Shown: positions 50,940 through 62,279, counted from the stretch's first letter. The stretch: 64,000 nucleotides of DNA from Carnegiea gigantea (GCA_029747015.1 JAKOGI010000187.1:545001-609000); one strand, 5' to 3'. The notes: generated from the sequence alone by a model not told the origin. Program-made: numbers and translations.

Positions 50940-52800
50940 GAGCAGACTTCCAAGTCAACCTCTGTAGACCAAGGTCATCAAAGACTTTCAAGTCACTCCT
51001 TGTAGAGACTCGAAGACTCTTAAGTCACTCATGGTAGACTGTCAAGTCATCCAAACTCTAAGACTTCTAAGTCAGCCTCTAGAAATACCTATGTCATCAA
51101 ACTCTCTGACTCTAAAGTCAACCATGCAGGACTCTTAAGCAAATCCTGCATTCAAAGTTATCAAATGTCAAAGACTCCCAAGTCATCAAATCTCGTGGAC
51201 TTCCAAGTCAATATTAGCAGATCCTCAAGTCACCAAACTCTAAGACTTCTAAGTTAGTCTTTACGGGCTTTTGAGTTGAGAAGCACTAAGACTTATAGGT
51301 AAGCTTCTACAGACACCTCAGCCATCAAACTCTGAGAACTCAAAGTCAATCCTGCCAAACTTTAAAGTCAGGCTTGACAGACTCTAAAGTCATCAAATTG
51401 GTCAATTCCCCAGTCATCCAACTCTTACAAACAAAATTCTTGACTCTCAAGTTATCAAAGACTTTTAAGTCAACTTTACAGGCCTTCAAGTCATTGATGC
51501 CATAGACTATCAAGTCGTCAAAATTTCAGAGTCCTAAGTTAGCAAAGTAAGAGACTACCAAGTCATTCAAATTCAAACACTCCAAAGTCATCAAATTTGT
51601 CAACTCCCAAGTTGTCACATTGGAAGATTTTTAAGTCATTTATATTAAATTTTCAAGTCAACAAACTCCAAGACTTCTAAGTTAACGTAACTGTATGCTT
51701 GATGAAGACTTTCAATTCACTTCTAAAGATTGCTAAGTTATAAGAAACTATGACTCTCAAATCACCCTTAAGACCTTTAAGTCCAAACTTTTAGACTCTC
51801 AAGTCAGCACAGACTATCAAGTCACCTACAGGATACTCAAGCCATCAAAATTAAAGACTTCCAAGTCGTCTAAAGACTACCAAGTCCGACAAAATTGAAA
51901 ACTATGAAGTGAATTCAATGACTCTCAAGTCATCAACATCGTAAACTTTCAAGTCTTAAGACTTCCAAATCCAAATTTCTAGACTCTCAAGTCACCATAG
52001 ACTATCAAGTCACCTACAGGATGCTCAAGCTATCAAAATCAAAGACTTTCAAGTCATTTAAAGACTATCAAGTCGAAAAAATTATAAACTTTGAAGTGAA
52101 TTCAATGACTCTCAAGTCATCAACATCGTAAACTCTCAAGTCATCAATGACATAGGCTTTCAAATAAAGTTTAAAGATTCTTAAGTCATCTAAGTTTTAG
52201 ACTCACAAGTCAAACAGAGTTGCTGACTTTCAAGTTATTGAAAACTTTCAAGTCAACTTTACAGACCCTCAAATCATTGATATAATAGACCCTTAAATCT
52301 TCAAAGTCAAAGACACCAAAGAAACAGACTATCAAGTCGGTAAAATATAAGACTTCTAAGTCATTAAATCGCAAAGACTCTCAAGTCGTAAAATTTTCTG
52401 ACTTCCACATTAATCCTAGTAGACTTTCAAGTCACAAATCTCGTAGACTTCCAAGTCGATTTTTTTTTTTTAAGACTTCCAAATTGTTTATTCAAAACTC
52501 CTAAATCAACGAAATTACCGACTCCCAAGTCACCAAGTGGATTCTCAAGCCATCAAAGTTCAAGTTTCCCAAGACATCGAAATTAAAAGACTTCTAAATC
52601 GTCAAAGCACTAGACTCCAAAATCGAGAAAGTTCTAGGCTCCAAGTTATCAAACTTAAAGACTCACAAGTCATCAAGTCCAAGACGCTCAGCCATCAAAG
52701 TAAAAGACCGTCAAGTCATTTTGTCAAAGGTGTTGATTCCTAAGTCACTAAGTACATTTTCAAATTCTATAAGCAGGCTTCAAACAATCACCAACTTGTT
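50940..52800. repeat. Internal tandem array 1: AAGTCATCAAA-type repeats
   Basis: About 1.9 kb of degenerate units of roughly 18-30 bp around GACT(C/T)TCAAGTCATCAAA. A higher-order period of about 187 bp is visible between 51760 and 52145: GAATTCAATGACTCTCAAGT occurs at 51911 and 52098. No ORF of meaning. Confidence 0.85.
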
Positions 52801-52929
52801 ACAAACTTTTAGAACACCTTCAAGTTGGGGGCAATAGTAAGGTTGCATCCTCCTTCTCATTAGAGATATAGGCGTCTTCTTTTAAATTTGCAGTCTTTTC
52901 CTTCAAGGCGGGCACTAGCAATTTGCAAA

Positions 52930-53745
52930 GTCAAGCTTTCGATATCTGATCGGAAGGGCCATGTCTTTCCTGTTTGACCGGAAGAGTTGAGCCTCTGTCT
53001 ATTTGAAGAAGTCAAGTTTGCACTGTCTGGTCGGATGAGTCACCATTCTTGTCTGATCGGATGAGTCAAGCCTTTGCGTTCTGATTGGGCTCGTCACCTT
53101 TATTGTCTGATAGAAGAGGTCAAGTGTATACTGTTTGATCGGATGAGTCACCTATGTTGTCTGATTGGATAAGTCATGCCTCATCTGTCTGATCGAAGGA
53201 GTCAAGCTGTTACTTTCTGATCAGGATAGTTGCGTTTGCTGCCTGATCAAATGAGCCAAGCATTCTCTTTCTGATCAAAAGAGTCGGCTTCGCTGTCTGA
53301 CAGAAGAGGCCAAGTCTGCACTGTCTGATCGGACGAGTCACATTTATTTTCTGATCAGATAAGCCAAGCATTTACTTTCTGATCGGGATAGTTACGTTTG
53401 CTGCCTGATTGGATGAGACAAGACTTCTCTTTCTAATCGGAAGAGCTGCCTCTGCTGTCTGATGGAAGAAATTAAGTCTCTGCTGCCTGATTGGAGGAGT
53501 CTAAATGCCTTCGCACTATGATAGTAGGAGTCAAGCCTTTGTTGTCTGGAGGAGGAGTCAAACCTTCACTTTCTGATAGGAAGAACATGTCTCGACTATC
53601 TGATTGGAGAGGGCACACCTTCACTGTCTGAATGTCTTTGCTGTCTGATCGGATGAGTAATGTCCTCACTATCTGACCGGAGAAGTTCTGCCTTCATTAT
53701 CCGAGTGGAGAAAGTCATGTCTTCTCAAATCTGATAGAAGAAATA
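52930..53745. repeat. Internal tandem array 2: CTGTCTGATCGGAAGAGTCA-type repeats
   Basis: Some twenty degenerate units of about 35-40 bp, with alternating GAAGAGTCAAG and GATGAGTCAC versions. The sequence differs from arrays 1 and 3. Confidence 0.85.
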
Positions 53746-53754
53746 CAAGTCGAC

Positions 53755-54235
53755 ACCAATTAGATTAAGTGAGTGAGTCTCCTGCGAAGAATCGAATCTA
53801 CGGTGAGAAATGATTCTTCATCTTAAAAGTTGACCTCACTTCGCAATCTAATTGGAGGAGTCGCGGTTGGAAGGAAGAAATGCAAGCCAACACCAATTAC
53901 ATTAAGTGAGGGAGTCTCTTACGAAGAATCGAATCTATGGGGAGAAACTATTCGTCTCACTTCGCAATCTAGCTGGAGGAGTCGTGGCTGGAAGAGAGAA
54001 ATTCAAGGCGACTTAAGTGAGGGAGTCTCCTGCAAAGAATCGAATCTACGAGGAGAAACGATTTCTCGTCTTAAAAGTCGACCTCACTCAGCGATCTAGT
54101 CGTGGCTAGCTGAAATCCAAGTCGATCTCAGCTGGATCAAGTGAGGGAGTCTCCTGCGAAGAATCCAATCTACAGGGAGAAACAATTCATCGTCTTAAAA
54201 GTCGACCTCACTTGCGAACTAATAGGGGGAGTAGT
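53755..54235. repeat. Internal tandem array 3: about 110-137 bp units, four copies
   Basis: Each unit has AAGTGAGGGAGTCTCCTGCG, AAGAATCGAATCTACGG, GGAGAAACGATTC and TTAAAAGTCGACCTCACTTC. The GTCT landmark of each unit is at 53777, 53914, 54025 and 54149. Confidence 0.85.
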
Positions 54236-54825
54236 CAATCCAGCAGCTTCCTAAAGAAAAAAAGGGAAGTATTAGTTAAAGTTCTCTAAAAAAAAAGGGG
54301 ACTACAAAACAAAGAGACCTTAACAAAAAGAGCCTTACAAAAAAAGCAAAAGGAATATCAAATGGCTAAAAAAAAGAAAAATCAAAAGAAATTATGAAAA
54401 AGCGGAAACAAGAAGCTGCATGTGCTCGGTAACTCAGCAGAACAGGCCAAACAACCAAAAAAAAAAATTCCGAAGCAGCAGTGCCTGCCTAGGCCACATG
54501 GCATCGTGAGGGAAAAGTCAAAACATTGACAATTGCAATGAAGTGTTAATCTGACGAGACCAACACCTCATTGAAATTTGGTATTTAAATCGCAACAGAA
54601 AGAACGCTGCTCCAGGGAGGTGCCAGGCTTTTCCCCCCCTCTTTTTTCTGTCCACCATAGCCATCCCTATTTCGCGCCTCATTCCCAGAACCTTAAAAAA
54701 AAAAAATAGAGAGAGATGCCAAAAGGTTAGAGAGGGCTGAAAGTTGAGAACTCAAGTTCATAACCGCGTTGCTAAGTTGAAGGGGAAGAAGACACGATGA
54801 ATTGACAGCAGGTCAAAAAGACGAA
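54236..54825. other. A-rich non-coding part of the TR-GAG-like element
   Basis: Short A-runs alternate with GGGG, CCTTAC and similar motifs. No ORF, array or motif was recognised. Confidence 0.5.
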
Positions 54826-55030
54826 TTTATAGCAGTTGTCAGAAAATTGTTCATAAAATTTTATCCAAATTTATTGATGAAATTCTATCCTTTTGGATTG
54901 TTGATAGATTTTTATCATTCAAATTACTGATAAAATTTATCACAAGTTGTTGATAGAATTCTATCCCTGAAATTGTTGATAGATTTTATTACAAGTTGTC
55001 GATAAAATTTTATCACAAATTTACAAGCAG
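54826..55030. repeat. Internal tandem array 4: TTGATAGAATTTTATC repeats
   Basis: Six or so degenerate units of about 33-36 bp, containing TTGTTGATAGA and ATTTTATCAC, just before the polypurine tract. Confidence 0.75.
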
Positions 55031-55209
55031 AATTATCTTTAAAAAAAAATCATCATGGATTATCTACTAAGTCGGCAAGCTATTTGTCTAAAAAAGGGGA
55101 GGCAGCCCACAAAAAAAGCTCCAATTTTCAGCATCTTTTAAGTTTTCCAGATTCAATCGCTTCAAACACTCAGGAATGCGTATGCGCGGCTGACTCTCGA
55201 GGGGGCATT

Positions 55210-56041
55210 TGTAGAAGGCAAAAATTCTACGACAAATCGGATGATGCCACGTCTAAAAAAAATGACCAATCGCAAATTGCCATGTGTCACGTTGATTTTG
55301 GTGGACCCACTTGACCAAAATTAAATGTGACTAAAATTCAGCCAGTTAAAAGATGGCACGTGTCATTGATGATACAGAAAATAATAATTATTTCTTTTTT
55401 AAAATTAAGAGAATAATTACTGAAATATGGGCCAAGGCCCAACGTCCAATTCAAACCCTAGCCTTCGGGCCTATAAATAGGGGTCCTCCCCCTCATTTTG
55501 GGGGGAGTTCAACATTCAGCATCCTACAGGCTCCAGAACTCAGACTGCAGACAACATCCAGCTACCAAGCAATAAGAATCAAAGTCAGCTAGCTCAATAT
55601 CTTCTGCAACCTCAAATTGAAGTCTACTTCAGAGTTCTTCATCTAGTTCATCGATCGAGACCAAGCAACCTCGCCCTTGCATCGATTAATCTAGCAAACT
55701 ACATTCAACATTCAGTATTGGCAGAATTCAGAGTTCAGACGGCAAGTAGCATCCAGCTACCAAGCAAGAAGAATCAAGACTTGCAGAGCTTCAAAAACCG
55801 CAATCAGCCACTTGCAGATCAAAATCAAGAACAACCTTCAGAGTTCCTCTGCTGATTTGCATCAACCGAGATCAAGCATCAAACCCTAGGAATACTCAAG
55901 TCATTAGGAGATCGAATCAGAGGATTATTTTTATTGTATTAAATTCAGAGATTGTACCTATATACTCCATCAATACAAGATTAAATTTGTTTATAGTAAT
56001 TTCCTGTTTAATTTATTTTTGGCGTGAAATTTGTGTTTACA
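55210..56041 (+). repeat. 3' LTR of the TR-GAG-like element
   Basis: Co-linear with 48292-49121, ending in the canonical CA. TATA motif at 55472-55479. The first 310 bp hold about 25 differences and the next 330 bp about 17. The ORFs at 55084-55314 and 55353-55592 fall across it and are not genes. Confidence 0.9.
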
Positions 56042-56478
56042 CCTACAATCACGTAAACAAATTCGGGTAGTGTCCAAGTTGGTAAACAAGTAAATTTGCA
56101 AGCATCAGACAAAGAAATTCAGTTTATTTCTGACTTTACAAAAACAGAGCTCACGCAACAAGTTCCATTTTTTCAGGGGTGGGGATGTGAGATGACTACC
56201 ACTGCCCAGATGGAGGTGGATCTCTCTCTTTCCGCTGACCTGTCATGGATACAACTCCATTTTCAAAGCTTTGATAAAAAGCTCGATCTCTATTCACTGT
56301 TAACATATGTGGAAGGCTCCAATGAGAGCATCATCTTTGAAAGCTATAAACATTGAGCATAATGTAAAGGGCTACTGACATTTCTCTGAGGATTTTTGAG
56401 TTTGCCTTCTGTCTTAACTACATCAACACAAAAGGGGGCGGGGGAACCAAAAAAAGAGGCTAATCTCTGTTATTTTTC

Positions 56479-56889
56479 TTGTTTATTGACGTTCTCTTCC
56501 CTTTTATCACTAATGCATCTTCATCCCCACCCCTGACCTTCAACTTGACAAGCTTGGCCACTCTAAGGGAACACATTGTTTCCAACGAAGACAAATTCAT
56601 AATGCACCACAATCTAGAATTATGTACAACAGTTTCTTCCAAGGTGGAGTGGTGGACCTTCCTAGCTCAAGCAAATAGGCTCCTCAATTCAGACATAAGT
56701 TTTAGAAATTTGGTCTGTAATCCAGGTTGGATAGAGACAGCACGCATCCAAAAAGCAAGACCGCCTGCCCCCATTTGGTTTTGGGATAAGTTTTCAATGG
56801 AAGTGTATTCACTTAGTGATTTAGGGAAGTGCACCTTAGCAAGACATGCAAAATATCTCAAATCGAGCATGCATGCATGTCCATGTTGA
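56479..56889 (+). CDS. Hypothetical ORF, 136 aa
   Basis: Not recognised. It has balanced amino-acid use and a hydrophobic start, then LTSLATLREHIVSNEDKF, VEWWTFLAQANRLLNSD and PPAPIWFWDKFSMEVYSLSD. It is rich in Trp, with no repeats. It could be an exon of a decayed host or element gene. The ORF at 56096-56356, upstream on the same strand, could belong to the same gene. No splice model was convincing. Confidence 0.3.
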   Translation: MFIDVLFPFITNASSSPPLTFNLTSLATLREHIVSNEDKFIMHHNLELCTTVSSKVEWWTFLAQANRLLNSDISFRNLVCNPGWIETARIQKARPPAPIWFWDKFSMEVYSLSDLGKCTLARHAKYLKSSMHACPC

Positions 56890-57512
56890 CAAGTATGTGG
56901 CTTAGATGCAGGTCACCAAGCAATATATGCTTGGCAGCCTTCTTTGGAAGTGGCATGCTACCAAAAAGCTAGGACTTCCAAAAATAAACACGGGTAGCAG
57001 GAGACTATCAAAGAAGCTAATCAGAGAAGTCATCTAATTGTAGCAGTAGGCCAACTTGTCTTCATGGTGAGAAGATATGGAAAGAAGCACGCAAATTCAA
57101 AAAGCATAAGATATTAGGGACATGTGCTCCATGCTTGTGTCAGGCTACTTTGTAGGATCTGTATCCATCCTGGGAGAAGCAAATCTCTACTTAGGGTAAG
57201 GCTAATATATTCACATACCAATGTACTGCCGTGGACGGTCACTAGACTCAAGCGGGGGAACATCTCATAAAACTCACATAGCACAAAAAGAAGACTGAAA
57301 AACCGCTGTACCAAACCTGATCAATGTGTGTCATATGCTCATAGCAGTATTGGCATTCGATCAAAAAACAGAGGAATTAAGGGAGCACATACTTGATGCC
57401 TTTCCCTCCACTGAGGAAAATGCTGCTTACAAGAAGTTTAAGATGTGATCGCGCAATTGATCCTCAGGCTTTGTGACAAGCAAACACTTGACTTTACAGC
57501 ATATGGAAAGGC

Positions 57513-57765
57513 CCGAAGGAATATCCAAGAGTTCTGTTGCTCAGAATGCCTTGCCTATATTAATGAGTAGTGATAGACCCAATCAACTAGATGATCTACC
57601 ATATGGATATCAAGAGTACAAGTTTTGCTTGACAAGCGTTATCCTGGGAAACCTTCTGCTTTGTGTGAACAACCTTACAAGTTCAGGAATTGGTTCCACA
57701 ATCCATATAATAGTTTAAAGAACATGGTACACACTCTCTACACATATACAACTATCCAACCCATA
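57513..57765. repeat. Diverged repeat, copy 1 (pairs with 59617-59830)
   Basis: Shared landmarks are AAGGAATATCCAAGAG, ATATGGA(T/C)ATCAAGAGTA then CAAGTTTT, CTTGACAAGC, AACCTTCTGCTTTG and GTTTAAAGAACAT. On the minus strand both copies contain a partly conserved frame with KTCTLD(I/V)H, suggesting a decayed coding sequence of unknown identity. Confidence 0.6.
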
Positions 57766-58880
57766 ATGTCTTTCCCTAAACCTTAAGAGTTAAGACTGCC
57801 ACTCTTGATAATTTGCTTGTTTCGTGCTGTTCATTATCTTTATCTCACCAATCTATTCTTTCTTAGACAGTGTCCTCTTTATTCTCCACACCACCTCCAT
57901 ACAATACTATCAATATGGTGGGCCCTCCACTGCCATTCATAACTTCCACAATTACACTGCATCAAGAAAATGCATTCTCCTTTAGCTTGTGGACTCTTCA
58001 TTGATGCTCCCACCTCACAAACATTGAAATGAAAAGATAACTTTCCTTAATTCTAGCAAAGGCCTTCTCATACTTTCCCAAAGCCATCGAACCTTCCACA
58101 TAAATGAGCTGAATTCAACGAGACAAGACAATTCCCAAGTCCCACCAACCATGCAGTATCCTTCCCCTTCCCATATCACACCATATGCCTCATTTGTTCT
58201 TCGGTTTCTACGCACAAATGAAGCCAAAATGCAGCTTTTCCAACGCCATTTCCTCTCTTCATCATAGTTTTTATGGAATTGAACTCACATGCAAGAAGAA
58301 AAGGAGGAGTCTCTCTCAGACCATGGAATACCACACACCCTTCACCTTCAATCATTATCTGTAAGAATTTGACACCAGCTTTTGATGGCAAGAAAAACCC
58401 ATTAAGCAATAGAAATGTAAGCCCCATTAGCACATTTTCGTAAACTTTCTCATGAGCTATAGAGATGTAGAAATTGAAATGATTGTTCGTAAAATTTCTC
58501 ATGTCATTAGTACATGCAGGTTAGGTTCTTTTAGTTTTATTTCAAGATTTTGTGTAGATGTAGAAATTTATTTACCATAAGTTATGTATGTAGCAGGTCT
58601 CACCTCTAATGCAAAAGATGGAAACTAAAATCCGAAAAATACAGATTAATTAAGAAGAACTACCCGTAGCTATTTTCGAAATAACACCAATGTAGTTTTT
58701 ATATAAAATCTCGATCAAAAGCAAAATGAGCTATAGAGAGGAACTCCAAAATGACTCGGAAGATGAATCCCATAATTTACAATCCAAACCATTATCTTGA
58801 GTCAATTATTTTTTGGGGGGGAGGGGTGTAGAAATATAGTTAATACCCCCCCCCCAAAAAAAAGAGGGATTGAAGGAATA

Positions 58881-59616
58881 TGTGAAGAATATAAAAGTGG
58901 GCATTGTCTCACATTGATAAAAGTAAGGGGTTTGAGCATGTTTAGAAGCTTGTGAGTTACTCCATCCATTACCAATTGATTTTGGGATGAAACTTTATTT
59001 GAAGTTGTATACATGATTCTTTGTTTATAGCGCAATTGATATGAAAAATTTAACATGGTATCAGAGCGGGTTGCTAGATCTTGATTCACCACCATTCCTG
59101 TTTGATTTAAATTGTATTGTATGCACGTATTGGGCTCTGTTAGTAGCCCACACGTGAGGGGGCATATTAGAAGATGAAAGTGGGTGTTGTCCCACACTGA
59201 TAAAAATAAAGGGTTTGAGCATGTATATAAACTTGTGAGTTACTCCACCTATTGTCAATTGGTTTTGGGTTGGAACCTCATTTGAGCTTACATATATAAC
59301 TTGTTTGTTGAAAACTCAATTGATACATGAAATTTAATATGGTATCAGAGTCAAAGTTGTGCTCGATCTTAGTTTGTCACCGTCCCCCATAGGGATCATG
59401 CCACGTGTTGGGCCTTGTTAGTAGCCCACACGTGAGGGGGCGTGTGAAGAATATGAAAATATATATTGTCCCACATTGATAAAAGTAAAGAGCTTGAACA
59501 TGTTTATAAGTTTATGAGTTACTCCGTCCATTGCAATTGATTTTGGGATGGAACCTCATTTGAACTTGTACACATGACTTTTTGTTTATAGCGCAATTGA
59601 TATGAAAAATTTAACA
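58881..59616 (+). mobile_element. TRIM element with three LTRs in a chain
   Basis: Three related copies of about 175 bp (58881-59055, 59165-59339, 59443-59616) run from TGTGAAGAATAT-like starts to AATTTAACA-like ends. The first two are each followed directly by the initiator-tRNA primer-binding site TGGTATCAGAG (59056, 59340). A short spacer of about 100 bp follows, ending in the purine tract CACGTGAGGGGGC. This is the layout LTR-PBS-spacer-PPT-LTR of TRIM elements, repeated once. The direct repeat AAGGAATA flanks the whole array (58873-58880, 59617-59624). No coding capacity. Confidence 0.8.
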
Positions 59617-59830
59617 AAGGAATATCCAAGAGCCAATCAATAACATAATCCATTATATGGACATCAAGAGTACAAGTTTTCCTTGACAAGCAGTATCCTA
59701 GAAAAACCTTCTGCTTTGGAAGAACAACTTTACAAACTCGAGGATTCTTTCCATATATGAGTTTAAAGAACATAGCACACTTTTTCCACGTATTTGATTG
59801 TTTGTTGTACATGTTATTAGCTTTCCTTAA
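59617..59830. repeat. Diverged repeat, copy 2 (pairs with 57513-57765)
   Basis: It starts directly after the TRIM with AAGGAATATCCAAGAG, the same words as at 57515. The minus-strand ORF 59519-59836 crosses into the TRIM and is not a gene as such. Confidence 0.6.
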
Positions 59831-60800
59831 GCTCACAATATGTTTATTAATATATTTTAATGAAAGGTAAAAATGATTGGCCCATTAGTATGGTTATCAT
59901 AGTATATGTGGATTACTTAGTATTTATATTATTTAAACATGTTATCATTCTAAGTGGATATTGACCTGCTATTACTGCTTAATTGATTTTAAACAAGTTG
60001 CCATAACATCTTTGAGATGGTTTAGTATTCAAATTTGAATATGTGATATTTATAATATTATATTTTGTGATCCAAACTAGATTATACAAGATTATGAATG
60101 ATTATATACTTGCCTATTTACTAAGATAGACATTCTTAAGATATTATTCTCAGTGATCATATTGATCAACTCCAAAATTGGAATGTAATTGTTGTTGTGA
60201 ACATTGGCAAGGCTTGGAAAAGTAAATAACTAAATTTGGAAGGGCCTAAAATCTTGTTGAAGGGCTTCAAATCTGCTAAGATGATATTTTTGGTATTTGA
60301 TGACAATGGCTACTTACCTTGAAGGAATCCAACAGCTGTAGTATGTTGACTATAAATATTAGAGCTTTTGAAGCTTGGAGATACACAAGAGATAAAGAAG
60401 TGGAATCATACTTGAGCACTCATTTGCTATCATTAAGTTTTAATTTGTTGCTTCTAATTCATTTGAATTTTATTGTTCAGGTTGTAACTGGTTGGGATAG
60501 TTAGAGTTGAATAGTCAACTATAGCAAGACCTTGTTGAAGTGTCAACTTATGGATTGGAACTTAGAATTGGTATATTCTAGAGTTTTGTAGTCATCCGTC
60601 CTAATAAAATTGGGTTAACCAAAAAGTCAGAGAACTTTAGGCGGGTACTAAACCTGTTGAGGCCCAACCTCATTAACAAATACTCATGTTTTGTATAGTT
60701 TTTTTTTTTTTTTGGCAATTTGTTTTGATTATTTGAAGACTTTGATCATCATCCTATTCACTCATCTAGAGTGATCATTGAATAGCATTTAAGTTTTCAA
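59831..60800 (+). other. AT-rich; right part probably a decayed LTR
   Basis: No gene is seen. About 60180-60800 lies directly upstream of a primer-binding-site-like TATCAGAGC and a gag remnant, so it may contain the LTR of that Copia fragment. Its ends could not be fixed. Confidence 0.3.
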
Positions 60801-60990
60801 TTATTATCAGAGCTAAACCCACTTTCTTTTGACTTCATTGTCTAGTGGGAAACAATCATGGTCACTAGCGGAGAAGGTCATTAGTATCAAGGTCAATCTA
60901 CTGGAAGACCTCTTTTCTTTAAAGGCACTAACTTTTCTTATTGAAAGATTGATGCAGATTGTATTGTTTGTCCCCGAACTTGTAAATTGT
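60801..60990 (+). pseudogene. Copia gag N-terminal remnant
   Basis: TATCAGAGC (60805-60813) is followed by an ATG at 60858 and a broken frame. Its pieces read QGQSTGRPLFFKGTNFSY and then, shifted, RLMQIVLF. This is the start of Copia Gag proteins (DUF4219 type). There are in-frame stops after about 8 and 29 codons. Confidence 0.5.
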
Positions 60991-61036
60991 CCAGAAAGCA
61001 TCTCGGTGTCATGCTTCTATTGAGTAGACTATCCAT

Positions 61037-61995
61037 TATTTGCTAGTGGTTTGTGAACACTCTTTCCCTTCCACCAGTCTGGATATCCGATTATTTGAAA
61101 ACACCGATCCTTGGTGTGATCACTTCTTTTGCAAGAGTCACAAATAAGTTATAGATTTGTTGCTTGCTTTATACTCCACTCAGTTCGTTGTATATTTGGA
61201 CATGCTTCTTTATGACCATTAGTTGCTCCTCTTGCAACTAAAGTTGTTGCCTCGACGGTTATAGTCCTTCCTTCAACAATATTATGTTGATTTTCATCTT
61301 GATAGATCATTGAAGATGCCTTTTTGACTAGAGGTAAAGGGGGTCACACCCGAAATTTTAGGTTGTAAGGGTGCATACTTATCATCAAGTCCCATAAGGA
61401 ACTCATAAAGCTTCCCTGTATCACGAAGCTCTGCATAATTCTTTGCAGTTTTGCAAGAGCATTCGGGCAGTTCTGTCTCATCGTCTAACTCTTCCCATAT
61501 CCCTTTGAGACGTGTCCAATATTGCGTAACCTTCAATTTATCCTACTTGGGATTTGATAACTATTGTTTTAATTCATAAATCCAAGGAACGTTGCTTGTG
61601 AGTATTGTTCTTCCAAATTTGTCTAGATTTCCCTCATAGTTTTGGCATGGCAACACTATCCGTATATCCTTGGTCATTGAGTTGTATATCCATGCTTTCA
61701 CCATGGAATCACATTGTGTCCATATGGTAACCAAAGGCACAGAAACATCAGATTTTTTGATCGATCCATCTATGAATCTGACCGTATTCTTGGCACACGA
61801 TGCATTGAATATAGATCTTCTCCAACTTGGATAATCCTCTCCATTAAAGGGTGGGATGACCAATGCTTGCCCAGGATTATCAGAGGTATATAAAAAATAT
61901 AGAGATGTATGGTCAATTCCTTCCTTGGCCATGATTTAAGATAAAACAAAACAGTTTTAAATGAGGGAAAAAATATTTTATTTGCTCTAATACCA
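61037..61995 (-). pseudogene. Decayed Copia gag, minus strand
   Basis: Read on the minus strand from a PBS-like TGGTATTAGAGC (61984-61995). The start MAKEGIDHTSLYFLYTSDNP lies at 61932-61873, with PPFNGEDYPSWRRSIFNA downstream. A shifted frame (61536-61294) holds YWTRLKGIWEELDD and LYEFLMGLDDKYAPL. A CCHC zinc knuckle CDSCKRSDHTKDRC followed by FQIIGYPDWW lies at 61142-61071. It is frameshifted at least once. Pol was not found to the left, so the element is truncated. Confidence 0.75.
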
Positions 61996-62275
61996 TGAAG
62001 ATTTTGATGGTCAAGGGAAAAATTTTGTATCTTCGTTCATTTATGCGTTTGATGTACATATAATACATTCAGGTTTAAGCCTAAGTACAATAGGAGACCA
62101 AAATACAATATGAATCTATCACATGGATGCTAAAACGATAAAACTCTATCTCTATCTTCTATCGTCCTAATTACAGTAGGTATCTAATATATACAAATAA
62201 AATTATATCTGAACAGAAGACAATGTCATTAAGGACTCTATGTGGTCTAACTATCCCCTTGATGTACACCATGGT
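61996..62275 (-). repeat. Probable 5' LTR remnant of the minus-strand Copia fragment
   Basis: It adjoins the PBS and begins TGAAGATTTTGATGG on the plus strand. The far end is not clear and no partner LTR was found in the window. Confidence 0.4.
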
Positions 62276-62279
62276 CAAT

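Larger units (their letters stand above)
48292..56041 (+). mobile_element. Non-autonomous LTR retrotransposon, TR-GAG-like, 7.75 kb
   Basis: LTRs of about 830 bp (48292-49121, 55210-56041) start TGTAGAAGG and end TTTATA or TTTACA. They are flanked by the 5-bp duplication CCTAC (48287-48291, 56042-56046). A primer-binding-site-like TTGGCACACTCGGTGGGA follows the 5' LTR. A purine tract CGAGGGGG (55198-55205) precedes the 3' LTR. The only coding trace is a broken Ty3/Gypsy-type gag (49205-50876). No protease, reverse transcriptase or integrase was found in the remaining 4.3 kb, which is made of four distinct tandem-repeat arrays. This agrees with non-autonomous gag-only elements (TR-GAG). By eye the LTRs differ by roughly 6%, so it is older than the Copia element at 30758. 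Confidence 0.85.
56047..58880. other. Low-copy sequence with unrecognised ORFs
   Basis: The longest candidate ORF is 56479-56889 (listed separately). 56096-56356 (86 codons, plus) and 58176-58502 (108 codons, minus) are others. None shows a domain I know. The stretch 57513-57765 recurs, diverged, at 59617-59830. A G-run (58806-58817) and a C-run/A-run (58848-58863) lie before the TRIM. Confidence 0.4.

Noticed and set aside
50940..54235. Short regularly spaced repeats that might suggest a CRISPR-like array
   Set aside because: The units are degenerate and contiguous, without unique spacers. They lie inside a plant LTR element, and no cas genes are present.
58802..59836. Minus-strand ORFs of 65-131 codons
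   Set aside because: They cross the TRIM LTRs and spacers, which are non-coding, and repeat because the LTR is repeated.
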